The notes: generated by a model not told the origin, from the letters alone. A stretch of DNA of 64,000 bases from an uncultured Cellvibrio sp. (GCA_937958105.1 CALFXJ010000054.1:1-64000); one strand, 5' to 3'; shown: positions 45,223 to 54,778, counted from the first letter of the stretch. A program made the numbers and translations.

Positions 45223-46397
45223 ACTCGCACCTTACTGTTAATCTCTCCAAGAGCCTCGAGCAAGGAATCTACCTGCTCGAAAGAGTGCTCCGCCGACAAA
45301 GTAATTCTCAGTCGTGAACTGCCAGCCGGCACCGTCGGAGGACGAATGGCAATGACGAGCAGACCACGGGCGGCCAGTTGTTCGGAGAATGCCAACGCCT
45401 GCGCCTCATCGCCGAGGATGACCGGCTGGATTGGCGACTGGGAATCCAAAAGCTGCAATCCCAGATCGGCAGCACCCGCACGAAAACGGGCAATGAGCTG
45501 GTGCAGATGTTCGCGCCGCCAGCTTTCTCGCTGTAACAGCTGCAGGCTTGTCCGTGTAGCGGCAGCGATTGCCGGAGGCATGGCGGTGGTATAGATATAG
45601 GGACGGGCGAACTGGATCAGGGTTTCGATGAGCGTTTCACTCCCGGCGATAAAGGCGCCTGCCGTGCCCAGTGCTTTGCCCAGGGTGCCCATCAGGATTG
45701 GCAGCTGCGCCTGGGTCAACCCGAAATGCTCGGCGCTGCCACCACCCTGGGGGCCGAAACAGCCAAAGCCGTGAGCATCGTCGACCATCAGCCAGGCATT
45801 TCTGCTCTGAGCGAGCTGCGCCAGCTGCGGCAGGGGAGCAAAATCCCCATCCATACTGAACACCCCGTCCACCACAATTAAACGGCGGCTCGCCTCTGTT
45901 TTATCCAGGCGAGCCTCCAGATTGGCGAGATCATTGTGCAGGAAGCGCTGGAAGCGCGCGCCGCTGAGCAAACCGGCATCCAGCAGGGAGGCGTGATTCA
46001 ACCGATCTTCGAAGATCGCGTCTCCCTGCCCCACCAGTGCGGTAATTGCACCCAGGTTGGCCATGTAACCCGTGGAAAACAGCAGAGCACGGTCACGCCC
46101 ACAGAAGGCTGCCAGCTCTTCCTCCAGCGCGTGGTGTTCTGCGCTGTGACCATTCACCAGGTGAGAAGCACCACTGCCCACACCGTAGCGTGTAGCGGCT
46201 GTCTGCATACTTTTAATAACGTCTGGATGGTTAGCGAGGCCGAGGTAATCGTTGCTGCAGAACGCGAGAAAAGACCGACCATCTACCACCAGTTGCGGAG
46301 CCTGCGGCGTCTGCAGGGTCCGCCGGTGGCGGTAGCGGTGCACGGCGCGGCGTTCCGCCAGCGCCGGAGCAAGGAGGTCATCGAGAGAATTGCTCAC
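45219..46397 (-). CDS. bioF: 8-amino-7-oxononanoate synthase
   Basis: 392 residues with the alpha-oxoamine synthase pattern: FCSNDYLGLANHPD, GSGASHLVNGHSAEHHALEEELA, DDAHGFGCFG and the PLP lysine in MGTLGKALG. Condenses pimeloyl-ACP with alanine. Start is GTG at 46397, eight bases after the bioB stop; no strong ribosome site, so translation probably depends on coupling to bioB. Confidence 0.96.
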   Translation of the reverse strand: MSNSLDDLLAPALAERRAVHRYRHRRTLQTPQAPQLVVDGRSFLAFCSNDYLGLANHPDVIKSMQTAATRYGVGSGASHLVNGHSAEHHALEEELAAFCGRDRALLFSTGYMANLGAITALVGQGDAIFEDRLNHASLLDAGLLSGARFQRFLHNDLANLEARLDKTEASRRLIVVDGVFSMDGDFAPLPQLAQLAQSRNAWLMVDDAHGFGCFGPQGGGSAEHFGLTQAQLPILMGTLGKALGTAGAFIAGSETLIETLIQFARPYIYTTAMPPAIAAATRTSLQLLQRESWRREHLHQLIARFRAGAADLGLQLLDSQSPIQPVILGDEAQALAFSEQLAARGLLVIAIRPPTVPAGSSRLRITLSAEHSFEQVDSLLEALGEINSKVRV

Positions 46398-46405
46398 GGC
46401 CAGTA

Positions 46406-47464
46406 TTATTTGGCCGCGTTGTAAAAAAACTTATCCAGTTGCGCTTCCTGCAACTGACTGACGACGGCGGCTTCCTGTTCGGCTTCGTCTTCATGAACTT
46501 CGTAGGCTTCCGGCGTGATGCCGAGACGCTTGAACAGCTGCATATCTTTACTGGCTTCCGGGTTCGGTGTAGTCAGAAGTTTTTCGCCGTAGAAGATTGA
46601 GTTGGCACCCGCCAGAAAGGCCAGTGCCTGCATCTGTTCATTCATCTGCTCACGCCCCGCTGACAAACGGACGTGGGATTTGGGCATCAGAATGCGAGCC
46701 ACGGCAATGGTGCGAATAAAATCAAATGGATCAAGGTCTGCCTGATCGGCCAGAGGCGTACCCTCGACCTTCACCAGCATATTTACCGGTACGGATTCGG
46801 GGTGTTCCGGCATGGTGGCCAGCTGAACCAGCAGGGCGGCGCGATCGCCTTCTTCTTCACCCATGCCCACGATACCGCCGCAACAGACTTTCATACCGGC
46901 TTTACGAACATTGGCCAGCGTTTCCAGACGGTCCTGATAGGTACGGGTAGTGATGATTTCACCGTAGTATTCGGGGGACGTGTCCAGGTTGTGGTTGTAG
47001 TAATCCAGTCCGGCTTCCGCCAGTTCCTGTGCCTGCTCTTCATTGAGCATGCCCAGGGTCATACAGGTCTCCAGCCCCAGAGACTTCACCCCTTTCACCA
47101 TGCTGGTGACGTAGGGCATGTCTTTACCCTTGGGGGAGCGCCAGGCCGCGCCCATGCAGAAACGGGTCGCGCCGCTGGCTTTTGCTGCCTTGGCTTCCTC
47201 GATCACCTTTTCCACAGCCATAAGCTTTTCGCGCTCCAGACCGGTGTCGTAACGAGCCGACTGCGGACAATAGGCACAGTCTTCGGGACAGGCGCCCGTC
47301 TTGATGGAGCACAGCGTGCTGACCTGCACTTCATTAGGATTGAAAAAGGCGCGATGAACGGTCTGGGCCTGGAACATCAGGTCACTGAAGGGCAATTCAA
47401 ACAGTGCTTTAACTTCAGCGCGGGTCCAGTCGTGGCGAATCAGGGGATGGGTGATGGCGTTCAT
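46406..47464 (-). CDS. bioB: Biotin synthase
   Basis: 352 residues with the radical-SAM cluster CxxxCxxC at Cys59, Cys63 and Cys66 (TGACPEDCAYCPQS), YNHNLDTSPEYY, GGIVGMGE and SAGREQM. Inserts sulfur into dethiobiotin. The frame extends upstream to 47569, but that stretch overlaps the operator and promoter; ATG 47464 matches known N-termini. bioA is not in the window. Confidence 0.97.
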   Translation of the reverse strand: MNAITHPLIRHDWTRAEVKALFELPFSDLMFQAQTVHRAFFNPNEVQVSTLCSIKTGACPEDCAYCPQSARYDTGLEREKLMAVEKVIEEAKAAKASGATRFCMGAAWRSPKGKDMPYVTSMVKGVKSLGLETCMTLGMLNEEQAQELAEAGLDYYNHNLDTSPEYYGEIITTRTYQDRLETLANVRKAGMKVCCGGIVGMGEEEGDRAALLVQLATMPEHPESVPVNMLVKVEGTPLADQADLDPFDFIRTIAVARILMPKSHVRLSAGREQMNEQMQALAFLAGANSIFYGEKLLTTPNPEASKDMQLFKRLGITPEAYEVHEDEAEQEAAVVSQLQEAQLDKFFYNAAK

Positions 47465-47516
47465 AGAAAAGATCACGGTGGTTGGCTGGCATGAGGCCAG
47501 GTTGACGTTGGGCTTA

Positions 47517-47569
47517 TTTTTAGCGAGGCAAATGAGGCTGTCAACCTGAAAATCAAATCTGGTTAACAA
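47517..47569 (-). promoter_or_regulatory. BirA-type biotin operator overlapping the bioB promoter
   Basis: Read on the minus strand: TTGTTAACC (47569-47561), a 14-base spacer, GGTTGACAG (47546-47538). This matches the BirA consensus TTGTAAACC-N14..16-GGTTTACAA. The right half-site contains a perfect -35 TTGACA (47544-47539), followed after 16 bases by TAAAAA (47522-47517) as a -10. Repressor bound here would cover the -35. The bioB start is 74 bases from the operator edge. Confidence 0.85.
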
Positions 47570-47674
47570 CTCAACAGCTTGGCAAGCCGGCAGTGCAGGA
47601 GTAGATTCTGCGCATTATTGTCAGCGCTCACCGAAGCAGGGCGGACGGCACCAACCAGATCCAGGGAAGTGGAT

Positions 47675-48436
47675 ATGAAAAAAATATTTCGCCGGATAAA
47701 CCGGCAGTCACAGCAAATCATCAATCTGCTCGCACCCACCGTATGCCTTTTGTGCGGCTGGAGATTGAAAGGCGAACTGCTCTGCCCCGCCTGTGAGTTA
47801 GCACTTCCTCACCTGCCGCCGGAGGCGTGCCGTCAATGCGCCCTGCCATTGCCGGAACAGAGCTCCACCGAATACTGCGGGCAGTGCCTGCATACCCCGC
47901 CACCCTTTACCCAGGCCGTCATCCCTTTCTGCTACCAGCCTCCCCTGGATTATCTGATCCACAGCTTCAAGTATCGCCGTCAGCTCACTGCAGGCCGGCT
48001 GCTGGCCCAAACGCTGGAAACCTGTCTGCGGCATAGCTATGCCGAGCAGGAGCGGCATCTGCCAGACCTGATCCTGCCCGTCCCCCTGCATTGGAGCCGG
48101 CGCTGGCTGCGCGGATTTAACCAGACCGAAATTCTTGGCCGGCACCTGAGCCGCCAGCTGAAGATTCCATTGCATACCCGCCTGTGCCGCCGTACCCGTC
48201 GCGCCACCACCCAGCAAGGACTGAGCCGGATCGACCGACAGAAAAACCTGCGCAAACTTTTTACATTGTCCGAGGGCGGGAAAGATGTGCTGGCAGGAAA
48301 GACTGTGGCCCTGCTGGACGATGTCGTCACCACAACCGCTACTACCCGGGAAATCAGTCGTTTACTGCTTGAGCAGGGCGCGGGAGAGGTTCATGTCTGG
48401 GCATTGGCCCGCACACCGGATCTGAGACCGGATTAA
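47675..48436 (+). CDS. comF: ComF family phosphoribosyltransferase-like protein
   Basis: 253 residues with the four-pair cysteine N-terminus (CLLCGW, CPAC, CRQC, CGQC; zinc finger-like) and the phosphoribosyltransferase PRPP loop (VALLDDVVTTTATTRE). ComF/GntX proteins take part in DNA uptake/use. ATG 47675 follows AGGGAAG; a longer frame from 47579 would start inside the promoter region shared with the bio operon. Divergent from bioB. Confidence 0.93.
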   Translation: MKKIFRRINRQSQQIINLLAPTVCLLCGWRLKGELLCPACELALPHLPPEACRQCALPLPEQSSTEYCGQCLHTPPPFTQAVIPFCYQPPLDYLIHSFKYRRQLTAGRLLAQTLETCLRHSYAEQERHLPDLILPVPLHWSRRWLRGFNQTEILGRHLSRQLKIPLHTRLCRRTRRATTQQGLSRIDRQKNLRKLFTLSEGGKDVLAGKTVALLDDVVTTTATTREISRLLLEQGAGEVHVWALARTPDLRPD

Positions 48437-48487
48437 GCTCCACCGCAGCAAAATCTCAGCCAGCAACAGCCGACGCTGACTGACGAT

Positions 48488-49255
48488 TCAGGAGGTAACC
48501 ACCGCCTCCCGCTCCGCCTTACGCAGCAGGCGCGCCAGCTCTTTCCACATCTCCTGATATGCCTGCGCAGCGCGGCCGTGACTGGCGTAACTGGTGAGCG
48601 GCGCTTGCCGCAGTGCCATCTGTTCCACCGCCGAATTCATGGGAATCCAGCTTTTGAGCATGGGCACCGGCATCTTCTTGAGATTTTCCACCGCCTGACG
48701 ATGCAAGTTGCGGCGCAGGTCCACCTGATTGAAAAATCCGACGATCCTCTGGGGACTCTTTTTCTTCTCCTGGAAGAAGGCGATAACCTGTTCCATGGCG
48801 CGGATAGATAAGGGACTGGGGATCATGGGAATGAGCACGATATCCACCTCGCTCAACAGCTGCTCCATGGCCGGAGAAAGCGAAGGTGCGCAATCGTAGA
48901 TGAGGATGTCATTTTTATCGGCGAGCGGTTTGATGAGGTTTCTCAGCCAGCGGGTGCCGCTCTGGCCTTCAAACTCCTTTTCCATCTTGCGCAGACTGAG
49001 ATCTGCCGGGATAACGCTGAGCCTGGGAAATGGGGTGGCAACCTCAAGATCGGCTATCTCCCTGCCTTTGCTGAACACCTTGATCGCCCGGGACTTCTTG
49101 TCATCCTGCTGGCATAGCCAGGTAGCAGCAGCCTGTGGATCAAGATCCCAAAGCACCGTGTTCTTTCCGGCAGCAGCGGCCATATAGGCCATGTTCACCG
49201 CCGTGGTGGTCTTACCCACTCCACCTTTCAGGTTGTAGAACGCAATCGTAATCAT
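48488..49255 (-). CDS. Orphan ParA family ATPase
   Basis: 255 residues with deviant Walker A KGGVGKTT, LWDLDPQAAAT and LIYDCAPSLSP. No parB partner lies nearby, so this is not a chromosome partition locus; orphan ParA proteins often place protein complexes. The residues VFSKGREIADLEVATPF differ from Soj-type ParA. It is convergent with comF (51 bp). Confidence 0.9.
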   Translation of the reverse strand: MITIAFYNLKGGVGKTTTAVNMAYMAAAAGKNTVLWDLDPQAAATWLCQQDDKKSRAIKVFSKGREIADLEVATPFPRLSVIPADLSLRKMEKEFEGQSGTRWLRNLIKPLADKNDILIYDCAPSLSPAMEQLLSEVDIVLIPMIPSPLSIRAMEQVIAFFQEKKKSPQRIVGFFNQVDLRRNLHRQAVENLKKMPVPMLKSWIPMNSAVEQMALRQAPLTSYASHGRAAQAYQEMWKELARLLRKAEREAVVTS

Positions 49256-49495
49256 AGGAGTCTCGCTGATTAGACGAACCTTCCGCTGGCTCTGCTCATG
49301 GCGACCTCCCTTTCTAATCTATCCTTTATCTCCGCTTATCCCTGCGGCTTTTGCGTGAGCGGCCCGGCTTAGCACCTGTCGAGGGGCGCGCTTCCTGATG
49401 TTCTTATAGCCTGTGAGCGCGCCGGAGGAAAGTCTCGACGCCGCTAATGCGCCGTGTTCCACATATTTGGCAGTCGGCACTGGTGATTTGCCGGG

Positions 49496-49879
49496 TCACT
49501 CCGCTACACAGGCGACCTTAACCGGCCAGCGGCTTTGATCCGCGATCCGCACCAGTACGCAGGCATCCCCGTTACGCATCAGGATGAACTGCTCGCCTGG
49601 GCCTGACGGATCGTTACCCATAACCACCCCCTGTTCCAGATGGCGATGCTGCTGACGCTCGATGGCCAGCCGACTGCTGCGGGCAAATACGTCATCCGCC
49701 AGCATCACCGGCACCCCCAGCGCCTTCTCAACGACCTTCTGTACCTCTTCACGGGTTGTTGAAGAAGGCTCGGCCAGTCGGGCGGGAACATCTGCTGAAG
49801 GATCAAGCGCCGGTGTGGCGCAGGCCCCCAGCGACAGGATGCCGCTCAACATCATCAATTTCCACTGCAACCGGCTCAT
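49496..49879 (-). CDS. Hypothetical lipoprotein coupled to an S41 protease
   Basis: 127 residues with a lipoprotein signal (MLSGILSLGAC). The mature part has VVEKALGVPVMLADDVFARSS and a C-terminal sheet ending in CVLVRIADQSRWPVKVACVAE. Unrecognised family. The start overlaps the protease stop by 4 bp (ATGA), which fixes the start and implies joint expression. The 240 bp downstream (49256-49495) hold no gene. Confidence 0.75.
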   Translation of the reverse strand: MSRLQWKLMMLSGILSLGACATPALDPSADVPARLAEPSSTTREEVQKVVEKALGVPVMLADDVFARSSRLAIERQQHRHLEQGVVMGNDPSGPGEQFILMRNGDACVLVRIADQSRWPVKVACVAE

Positions 49880-51492
49880 GGGGCCACCTCCTGATCCGGT
49901 ACCAGCAGGTAGGCATTGTTCAGAGAAGCCGGTTTGACCACGTAGCCATCTTCTATTGGACGCGCCTGCTTCTGCATCCCCACGCTGGTGCCTGCAGGGC
50001 AACTACCGGTTTCGATATAGGTCAAGGCAGCAGCGAGACGCGCTTCATTACGGTTCCCCAGCTCATGCAGGTAATCGTCCGCTACCCGGCAACCGGGAAT
50101 CGTGGTTGGATCGGCGGGGTTATTTCCGGGACGGAATCCATCAGAGTAGTCACCGAAGCCCTTGGCGTTAACGCCGGCAAACTGGACCGTAAAATAGGTA
50201 GTTCCGCAGTTGTCGGTAGGATAGAAACCATAGGGTTTGCCGCAGGTCCCAGCGCCGATCTGGATCACCTCTATATCCACCCCGCGCAGACCGTTGATGA
50301 CAGCTTCACTGGCCGAACAGGTATTGGGTCCGGTCAGGATAAATACCCGCTCAAGATTGAGCCTGGGCAACGAACGACCGGCAGTGGTGGAGAATCCCAG
50401 GGTCTGGTTATAAAAGGGGGTAGGCGCAAGAGGCTCGCCAGTGACCGGATTGCGAGTGGGATGCTTGTCATTGAAGCGCAGCTGGTAAAAAGGCTGCCCT
50501 GCCGTCTGCCTGCTGTCAGCAATCATATAGGCCAGCTGACTGGCAATGGCCAGCAGGCCGCCACCGTTGTAACGCAGGTCCAGCACCAGTTGCGTCACCC
50601 CGTCAGCGGCGAACTCATCAACAGCCCCAACCAGCTGGGCTTCTGCGGTGGCGATGTGGTCATTGAACAAAAGGTAACCGACCCGCTCCCCCCCCGCTCC
50701 ACTGAAGACCTTGACATGCTGTACCGGCGTAGAGGTAATCAGTGTCGAGGTGAGATAAACACGGCGAGAAACAGTCGCCCCGACATCCTCCACGACGAGT
50801 TCGGCAATCTGTCCGGTATCGCCGGGGTAAAGCACACTGTTCAACACATCCACAGCAGCCTGACTGTTGCCGTACACGGCATCCACCCCGTTGACTTCCA
50901 GCACCCGGGCACCGCGGGACAGAGCCACACCCGGCGCCGTGGCTGGCGATCCGGGTTCGGTGTAGGCCACACGGATCTCCCGCGGCGGCGCTGCACGTAT
51001 CACCGCCCAGGTAACCCCATAGCCTGCCGACACGCCCGAGCCAGACAGCGCCTGCCAGACAGCGGTGTCCTCGGCGTAATGGAATTGATCCTTAAGCGTA
51101 CCCGATGGCGTACGCGCCTCGGTTTTCAAAACGGCGAAGTAATCCAGCGGGTCATCAAACGCGGCAGGATTGCGGTCCGTTACCTCGTCGTACCAGAGGT
51201 AGGTTTCGTGGGTCCAGGAGCGGAGCCAGTTGTTTTCCGTCAGCGTGCTGCCGGCACGATCGCGGTACGTCTGGCGAGTGACCGGATCGAAGCCAATACG
51301 CGGTTTCTCGCAGCGATGCTGGAAGTCTGAAGCTGGCTTAAACACTCCCGGTTTCCAGGCGGCATCATCAACGGAAGCGTTATTGCTGCCGCCACCGCCG
51401 CCCCCTCCGCAGCCCGCCAGGCCGGTCATCAACAACAGACTCAGGAAAAAGCAGCGGCCCAGTGAAAACGGGATAATGCCAATGTCAGTCAT
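49876..51492 (-). CDS. S41 family (C-terminal processing) peptidase, lipoprotein
   Basis: 538 residues: lipobox (LMTGLAGC) with a poly-Gly linker, a PDZ-like region (SAGYGVTWAVI... ARVLEVNGVDAV) and the S41 protease domain (RVGYLLFNDHI, LVLDLRYNGGG, catalytic-Ser segment NTCSASEAVINGLRG). Tsp/CtpA relatives cut proteins from the C-terminus in the envelope. The catalytic lysine could not be placed with confidence. Starts behind AAGGAAT. Confidence 0.9.
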   Translation of the reverse strand: MTDIGIIPFSLGRCFFLSLLLMTGLAGCGGGGGGGSNNASVDDAAWKPGVFKPASDFQHRCEKPRIGFDPVTRQTYRDRAGSTLTENNWLRSWTHETYLWYDEVTDRNPAAFDDPLDYFAVLKTEARTPSGTLKDQFHYAEDTAVWQALSGSGVSAGYGVTWAVIRAAPPREIRVAYTEPGSPATAPGVALSRGARVLEVNGVDAVYGNSQAAVDVLNSVLYPGDTGQIAELVVEDVGATVSRRVYLTSTLITSTPVQHVKVFSGAGGERVGYLLFNDHIATAEAQLVGAVDEFAADGVTQLVLDLRYNGGGLLAIASQLAYMIADSRQTAGQPFYQLRFNDKHPTRNPVTGEPLAPTPFYNQTLGFSTTAGRSLPRLNLERVFILTGPNTCSASEAVINGLRGVDIEVIQIGAGTCGKPYGFYPTDNCGTTYFTVQFAGVNAKGFGDYSDGFRPGNNPADPTTIPGCRVADDYLHELGNRNEARLAAALTYIETGSCPAGTSVGMQKQARPIEDGYVVKPASLNNAYLLVPDQEVAP

Positions 51493-51682
51493 ACTTCATT
51501 CCTTATGTTGTGAGTTATTTCCGCAATCCGGCGGGGCGGAATTTGTCCAGACAAAGGTTCCGCTCAGCAGCTTGGTCAGGCACACTGTTGGCCCGCAGGA
51601 GTCAATGACTCAGCCTAGGATATTTGTACACAAACTTCCATGCCTCGATCACTCATCAGCAGCATTACCAAAAGGCCGTACC

Positions 51683-52696
51683 ATGAATGAGTCCACCGCT
51701 ACCACCTCACTCCACCCTTACGAAGCGCTCAGCCCCGACCTGGTGCTGGATGCGGTGGAGAGCTGTGGTTATCTGAGCGATGCCCGGGTGCTGGCGCTGA
51801 ACAGCTACGAGAACCGGGTATATCAGGTGGGTATCGAGGGCGAGACACCGCTGATCGCCAAATTTTATCGGCCCGGTCGCTGGAGCGATGCCCAGATTCT
51901 GGAAGAGCACCATTTCACTCAGGCCCTGCATGAACTGGAAATTTCCGTCGTTCCGCCGCTTGCTGATGCCGCAGGCAACACCCTGCGTGAATTCAGCCGG
52001 GACGGCCTCAGCTTCCGCTTTGCGCTCTACCCCCGCCAGGGCGGCCATGCCCCCAATCTTGATGACTACGATCAGCTGCTGACCCTCGGCCGGGTCCTGG
52101 GCCGCATCCATGCTTTGGGCCGGGCCCGCCCCTTTGAAGAACGGCCTTCACTGAGCGTGCAGGACTTCGCCCGGAGCAGTTACACCTTTCTGCTGGAGAA
52201 TGACTTTATCCCGGCCAGCCTGCGCGACTCCTATCGCAGCCTGGGTGCTGACCTTATCAGCCGCCTGGAGGACCGCTTCGCCCAGACCCGTTTCACCCCC
52301 ATCCGTCTGCACGGTGACTGCCACCCCGGCAACATCCTCTGGCGCCATGACGCACCGCATTTTGTCGACTTCGATGATGCCCGGAATGGTCCGGCGGTGC
52401 AGGACCTGTGGATGCTGCTGTCCGGCGAGCGGGAGCAACAGAGCCTGCAGCTGGCGGAGATATTAGAAGGCTATCGGGAGTTCTGTGACTTCGATCTGGC
52501 GGAGCTAAATCTGATTGAAGCTCTGCGCACCCTGCGGATTATGCACTACAGTGCCTGGCTCGCGCGCCGCTGGGATGACCCTGCTTTTCCCCGTCATTTC
52601 CCCTGGTTTAATACGGAGCGCTACTGGGGTGAGCACATCCTTGAGTTGCGCGAACAGCTGGCTGCGCTGTACGAACCACCGCTGGCGGTGTTTTAA
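51683..52696 (+). CDS. srkA: Stress response kinase SrkA (YihE/RdoA)
   Basis: 337 residues of the APH-like SrkA group: LNSYENRVYQVG, the ATP-binding LIAKFYRPGRW, catalytic loop LHGDCHPGNILW and metal-binding FVDFDDARNGPAVQDLWML. A Ser/Thr kinase protecting against stress-induced cell death. An upstream in-frame extension to 51230 overlaps the S41 gene on the other strand and is not supported. Confidence 0.95.
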   Translation: MNESTATTSLHPYEALSPDLVLDAVESCGYLSDARVLALNSYENRVYQVGIEGETPLIAKFYRPGRWSDAQILEEHHFTQALHELEISVVPPLADAAGNTLREFSRDGLSFRFALYPRQGGHAPNLDDYDQLLTLGRVLGRIHALGRARPFEERPSLSVQDFARSSYTFLLENDFIPASLRDSYRSLGADLISRLEDRFAQTRFTPIRLHGDCHPGNILWRHDAPHFVDFDDARNGPAVQDLWMLLSGEREQQSLQLAEILEGYREFCDFDLAELNLIEALRTLRIMHYSAWLARRWDDPAFPRHFPWFNTERYWGEHILELREQLAALYEPPLAVF

Positions 52697-52797
52697 TCAC
52701 GCGCATTTTTTGCAGCCCCTCGCACTGGAAATCCGGGCCTTAAGGCCCAATAATGCACCAACGCTTTTCTTCCGGCGACCGAACTAAGGATCACATC

Positions 52798-53598
52798 ATG
52801 ACCGCGACTGCCCCCGCCGCCCGCCCTATTGACGCGCTCTGGGAATCTATCCGCACCCAGACCCGCAAACAGGCGGAATCCGAACCGGTCCTCGCAAGTT
52901 TCCTCTACTCCACCATCCTCAACCACGAAACCCTCGAAGGGGCCCTGAGCTTTCATCTGGCCAATAAACTCGACAGCCCTGCCATGCCGGCGATGCTCAT
53001 GCGCGAAGTGATTGAGCAGGCTCTGAATGACGACCCGACTATTGGTGAAGCGGTGCGGGCGGATCTGTATGCGGTAAACGAACGGGATTCCGCCTGCTGC
53101 TCACTGGTCACGCCGCTGCTGTACTTCAAAGGATTCCACGCCCTGCAGGCCTACCGGGTCGCCCACTGGTTGTGGCGTCAGGGCCGCAAGCCACTGGCGT
53201 TGTTCCTGCAGAACCGTATCTCGTCAGTCTTTGCGGTAGATATCCACCCGGCGGCCAGAATCGGCAAAGGCATAATGTTTGACCACGCGACCGGTATCGT
53301 CATCGGTGAAACAGCAGTGGTGGAAGATAATGTGTCCATCATGCAGGCCGTCACCCTCGGCGGTACCGGCAAAGAAGGCGGCGACCGCCACCCCAAAGTC
53401 CGCAAAGGCGTCCTGATCAGCGCCGGAGCCAAGATCCTCGGCAATATCGAAGTAGGCGAGTGTGCCAAGGTCGGGGCAGGCAGTGTGGTGCTGAAGAATG
53501 TCCCACCCCGCACCACCGTCGCCGGGGTGCCGGCCAAGATCGTCGGCGAAAGCAAGTGCGCCCAGCCTTCGCGGAATATGGATCACCATCTGAATTAA
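52798..53598 (+). CDS. cysE: Serine O-acetyltransferase
   Basis: 266 residues: N-terminal helical domain and left-handed beta-helix hexapeptide repeats (IHPAARIGKGIMFDHATGIVIG, VVEDNVSIMQAVTLGG, GAKILGNIEVGECAKVGAGS). The C-terminal tail ends in MDHHLN, not the Ile that docks CysK in E. coli. Makes O-acetylserine for cysteine. ATG 52798 follows AAGGA. Confidence 0.95.
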   Translation: MTATAPAARPIDALWESIRTQTRKQAESEPVLASFLYSTILNHETLEGALSFHLANKLDSPAMPAMLMREVIEQALNDDPTIGEAVRADLYAVNERDSACCSLVTPLLYFKGFHALQAYRVAHWLWRQGRKPLALFLQNRISSVFAVDIHPAARIGKGIMFDHATGIVIGETAVVEDNVSIMQAVTLGGTGKEGGDRHPKVRKGVLISAGAKILGNIEVGECAKVGAGSVVLKNVPPRTTVAGVPAKIVGESKCAQPSRNMDHHLN

Positions 53599-53709
53599 TC
53601 CCAGATCATGAAGGGATTCGCTGCTCAATTGCCTACCGCTGTCCAGCCGTTTTCATCAGGGTGAGACAGGGTTACTTTTTGGCGCGTTGCCACACTGGGC
53701 CTCACTGGC

Positions 53710-53961
53710 TACCATATCCCCACGCATACGCGCGTTCGCAAACAGCGAACCACCTCACTGATAATACCTATGGACAGGAACACTACCCCGCATGCTTAAA
53801 CGTTTATTCGCCTCCCGCAATAACCCCTGCTTTGCCAATCCGAGTCGCTGGGATACTTTGGTCTTTGATCTGTCCGGTAACCGACTGGAAATTACCCTGC
53901 CACCACAGGATTATGAATTTGCTGAGGAAGATCGGGGCCGGCAATTTAACCTCTTTGATCA
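53710..53961 (+). repeat. Direct repeat copy 1 (252 bp, perfect)
   Basis: Covers 82 bases upstream and the first 170 coding bases of paralogue 1. Identical base for base to 54779-55030 and 55836-56087. Against copy 3 the identity runs on to 54026 (317 bp). Confidence 0.95.
53734..53750 (+). promoter_or_regulatory. Inverted repeat upstream of paralogue 1 (operator candidate)
   Basis: GTTCGC-AAACA-GCGAAC, repeated unchanged at 54803-54819 and 55860-55876. A TGATAATAC extended -10-like element begins about 8 bases downstream. Between it and the gene a nine-codon open frame (ATG at 53770 to TAA at 53799) overlaps the gene start by 8 bases in another frame. Confidence 0.4.
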
Positions 53962-54694
53962 CAGCTTGTATAAGTACAACACTGAACCGGATAGAAATGG
54001 GCATCCGGCTCACGGCAAAGGAGTCAGCGTTCCCGGTATTTTACGTCGCAATTGGGAGACCTATGGCGCCATCTGGAGTCCGCAACATTTAGGTTCATTG
54101 CAATGTGCTGCTGTTATTTGTGATACCTCCCGGATGCCAGCGAAACTTAACTGCTTTAACCCTGAACAGATGGAGCGGTTACTTATTCACGGACTTTATT
54201 ACAGTAAGGGGCCAGGCTTCGGGGATGGAGATGGAAGCAATGAATACCATACCCCAGTAAATTGGCAGATACGGCCGCTACATAGCATTGATTGGATTTA
54301 TTACGAGTCGTGGGAGTATCAACCAGAGTGGCTTAAATTTACTCATGCTAACTATGGCTGCCATTTCGTAGCTTGGTTGGCGGCCCCCCTTTTTTCCGAT
54401 AAATATTTGTTGTTTTCTTTCAGCGCAACTGGCTCCTTACCAGCAGAGCCAAGTAATCGCGTGATGCGCGAACGCATTGAGGGAATCATACCCAGCATAA
54501 AACTTTCTCTATCACCAGCAGCACAGCAGCAGTATGCAGAGGCAAAGCGGCTTTTTCCAAATGCCCGTTACAGCCAAACACGCAAACCAGAAGCGTGGAA
54601 ATACTATGGAAGTTACCGGGAAGGAGATATGTCTAAAGGTGAAAAGGAGCACATTTTTGAAGGTCCCTGTTCGCCGCCGCCAGCACTTGATTAA
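53792..54694 (+). CDS. Tandem paralogue 1, unknown family (immunity-like candidate)
   Basis: 300 residues, no signal peptide or membrane segment. Conserved features: RWDTLVFDLSGNRLEITLPP near the N-terminus, VPGILRRNW, LNCFNPEQMERL, a variable middle with HSIDWIYYESWEYQP, LFSDKYLLFSFSATGSLPAEPSNRVM, a terminal helix IIPSIKLSLSPAAQQQYAEA and an acidic-proline tail. Diverges from its two neighbours mostly at residues ~57-200. Base composition is more AT-rich than cysE just before it. I do not recognise the family. Tandem diversified copies ahead of a possible membrane-active protein suggest immunity proteins; this is inference. Confidence 0.85.
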   Translation: MLKRLFASRNNPCFANPSRWDTLVFDLSGNRLEITLPPQDYEFAEEDRGRQFNLFDHSLYKYNTEPDRNGHPAHGKGVSVPGILRRNWETYGAIWSPQHLGSLQCAAVICDTSRMPAKLNCFNPEQMERLLIHGLYYSKGPGFGDGDGSNEYHTPVNWQIRPLHSIDWIYYESWEYQPEWLKFTHANYGCHFVAWLAAPLFSDKYLLFSFSATGSLPAEPSNRVMRERIEGIIPSIKLSLSPAAQQQYAEAKRLFPNARYSQTRKPEAWKYYGSYREGDMSKGEKEHIFEGPCSPPPALD

Positions 54695-54778
54695 CGCCAG
54701 CTCCATCAAATGACTACCTTTCCAGCACAGTGAGACAGAATAGCCTTTCGGTGCGTTGTCATGCCTGTCTTCACCAGT

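Noticed and set aside
48488..49255. ParA as part of a partition locus or origin
   Set aside because: No parB, no parS-like sites and no dnaA/gidA neighbours.
49756..51330. 524-residue plus-strand frame
   Set aside because: Antisense to the S41 protease, whose motifs and signal peptide are clear.
52735..52748. GGGCCTTAAGGCCC palindrome after srkA as a terminator
   Set aside because: Only a 5-bp stem and no T-run follows.
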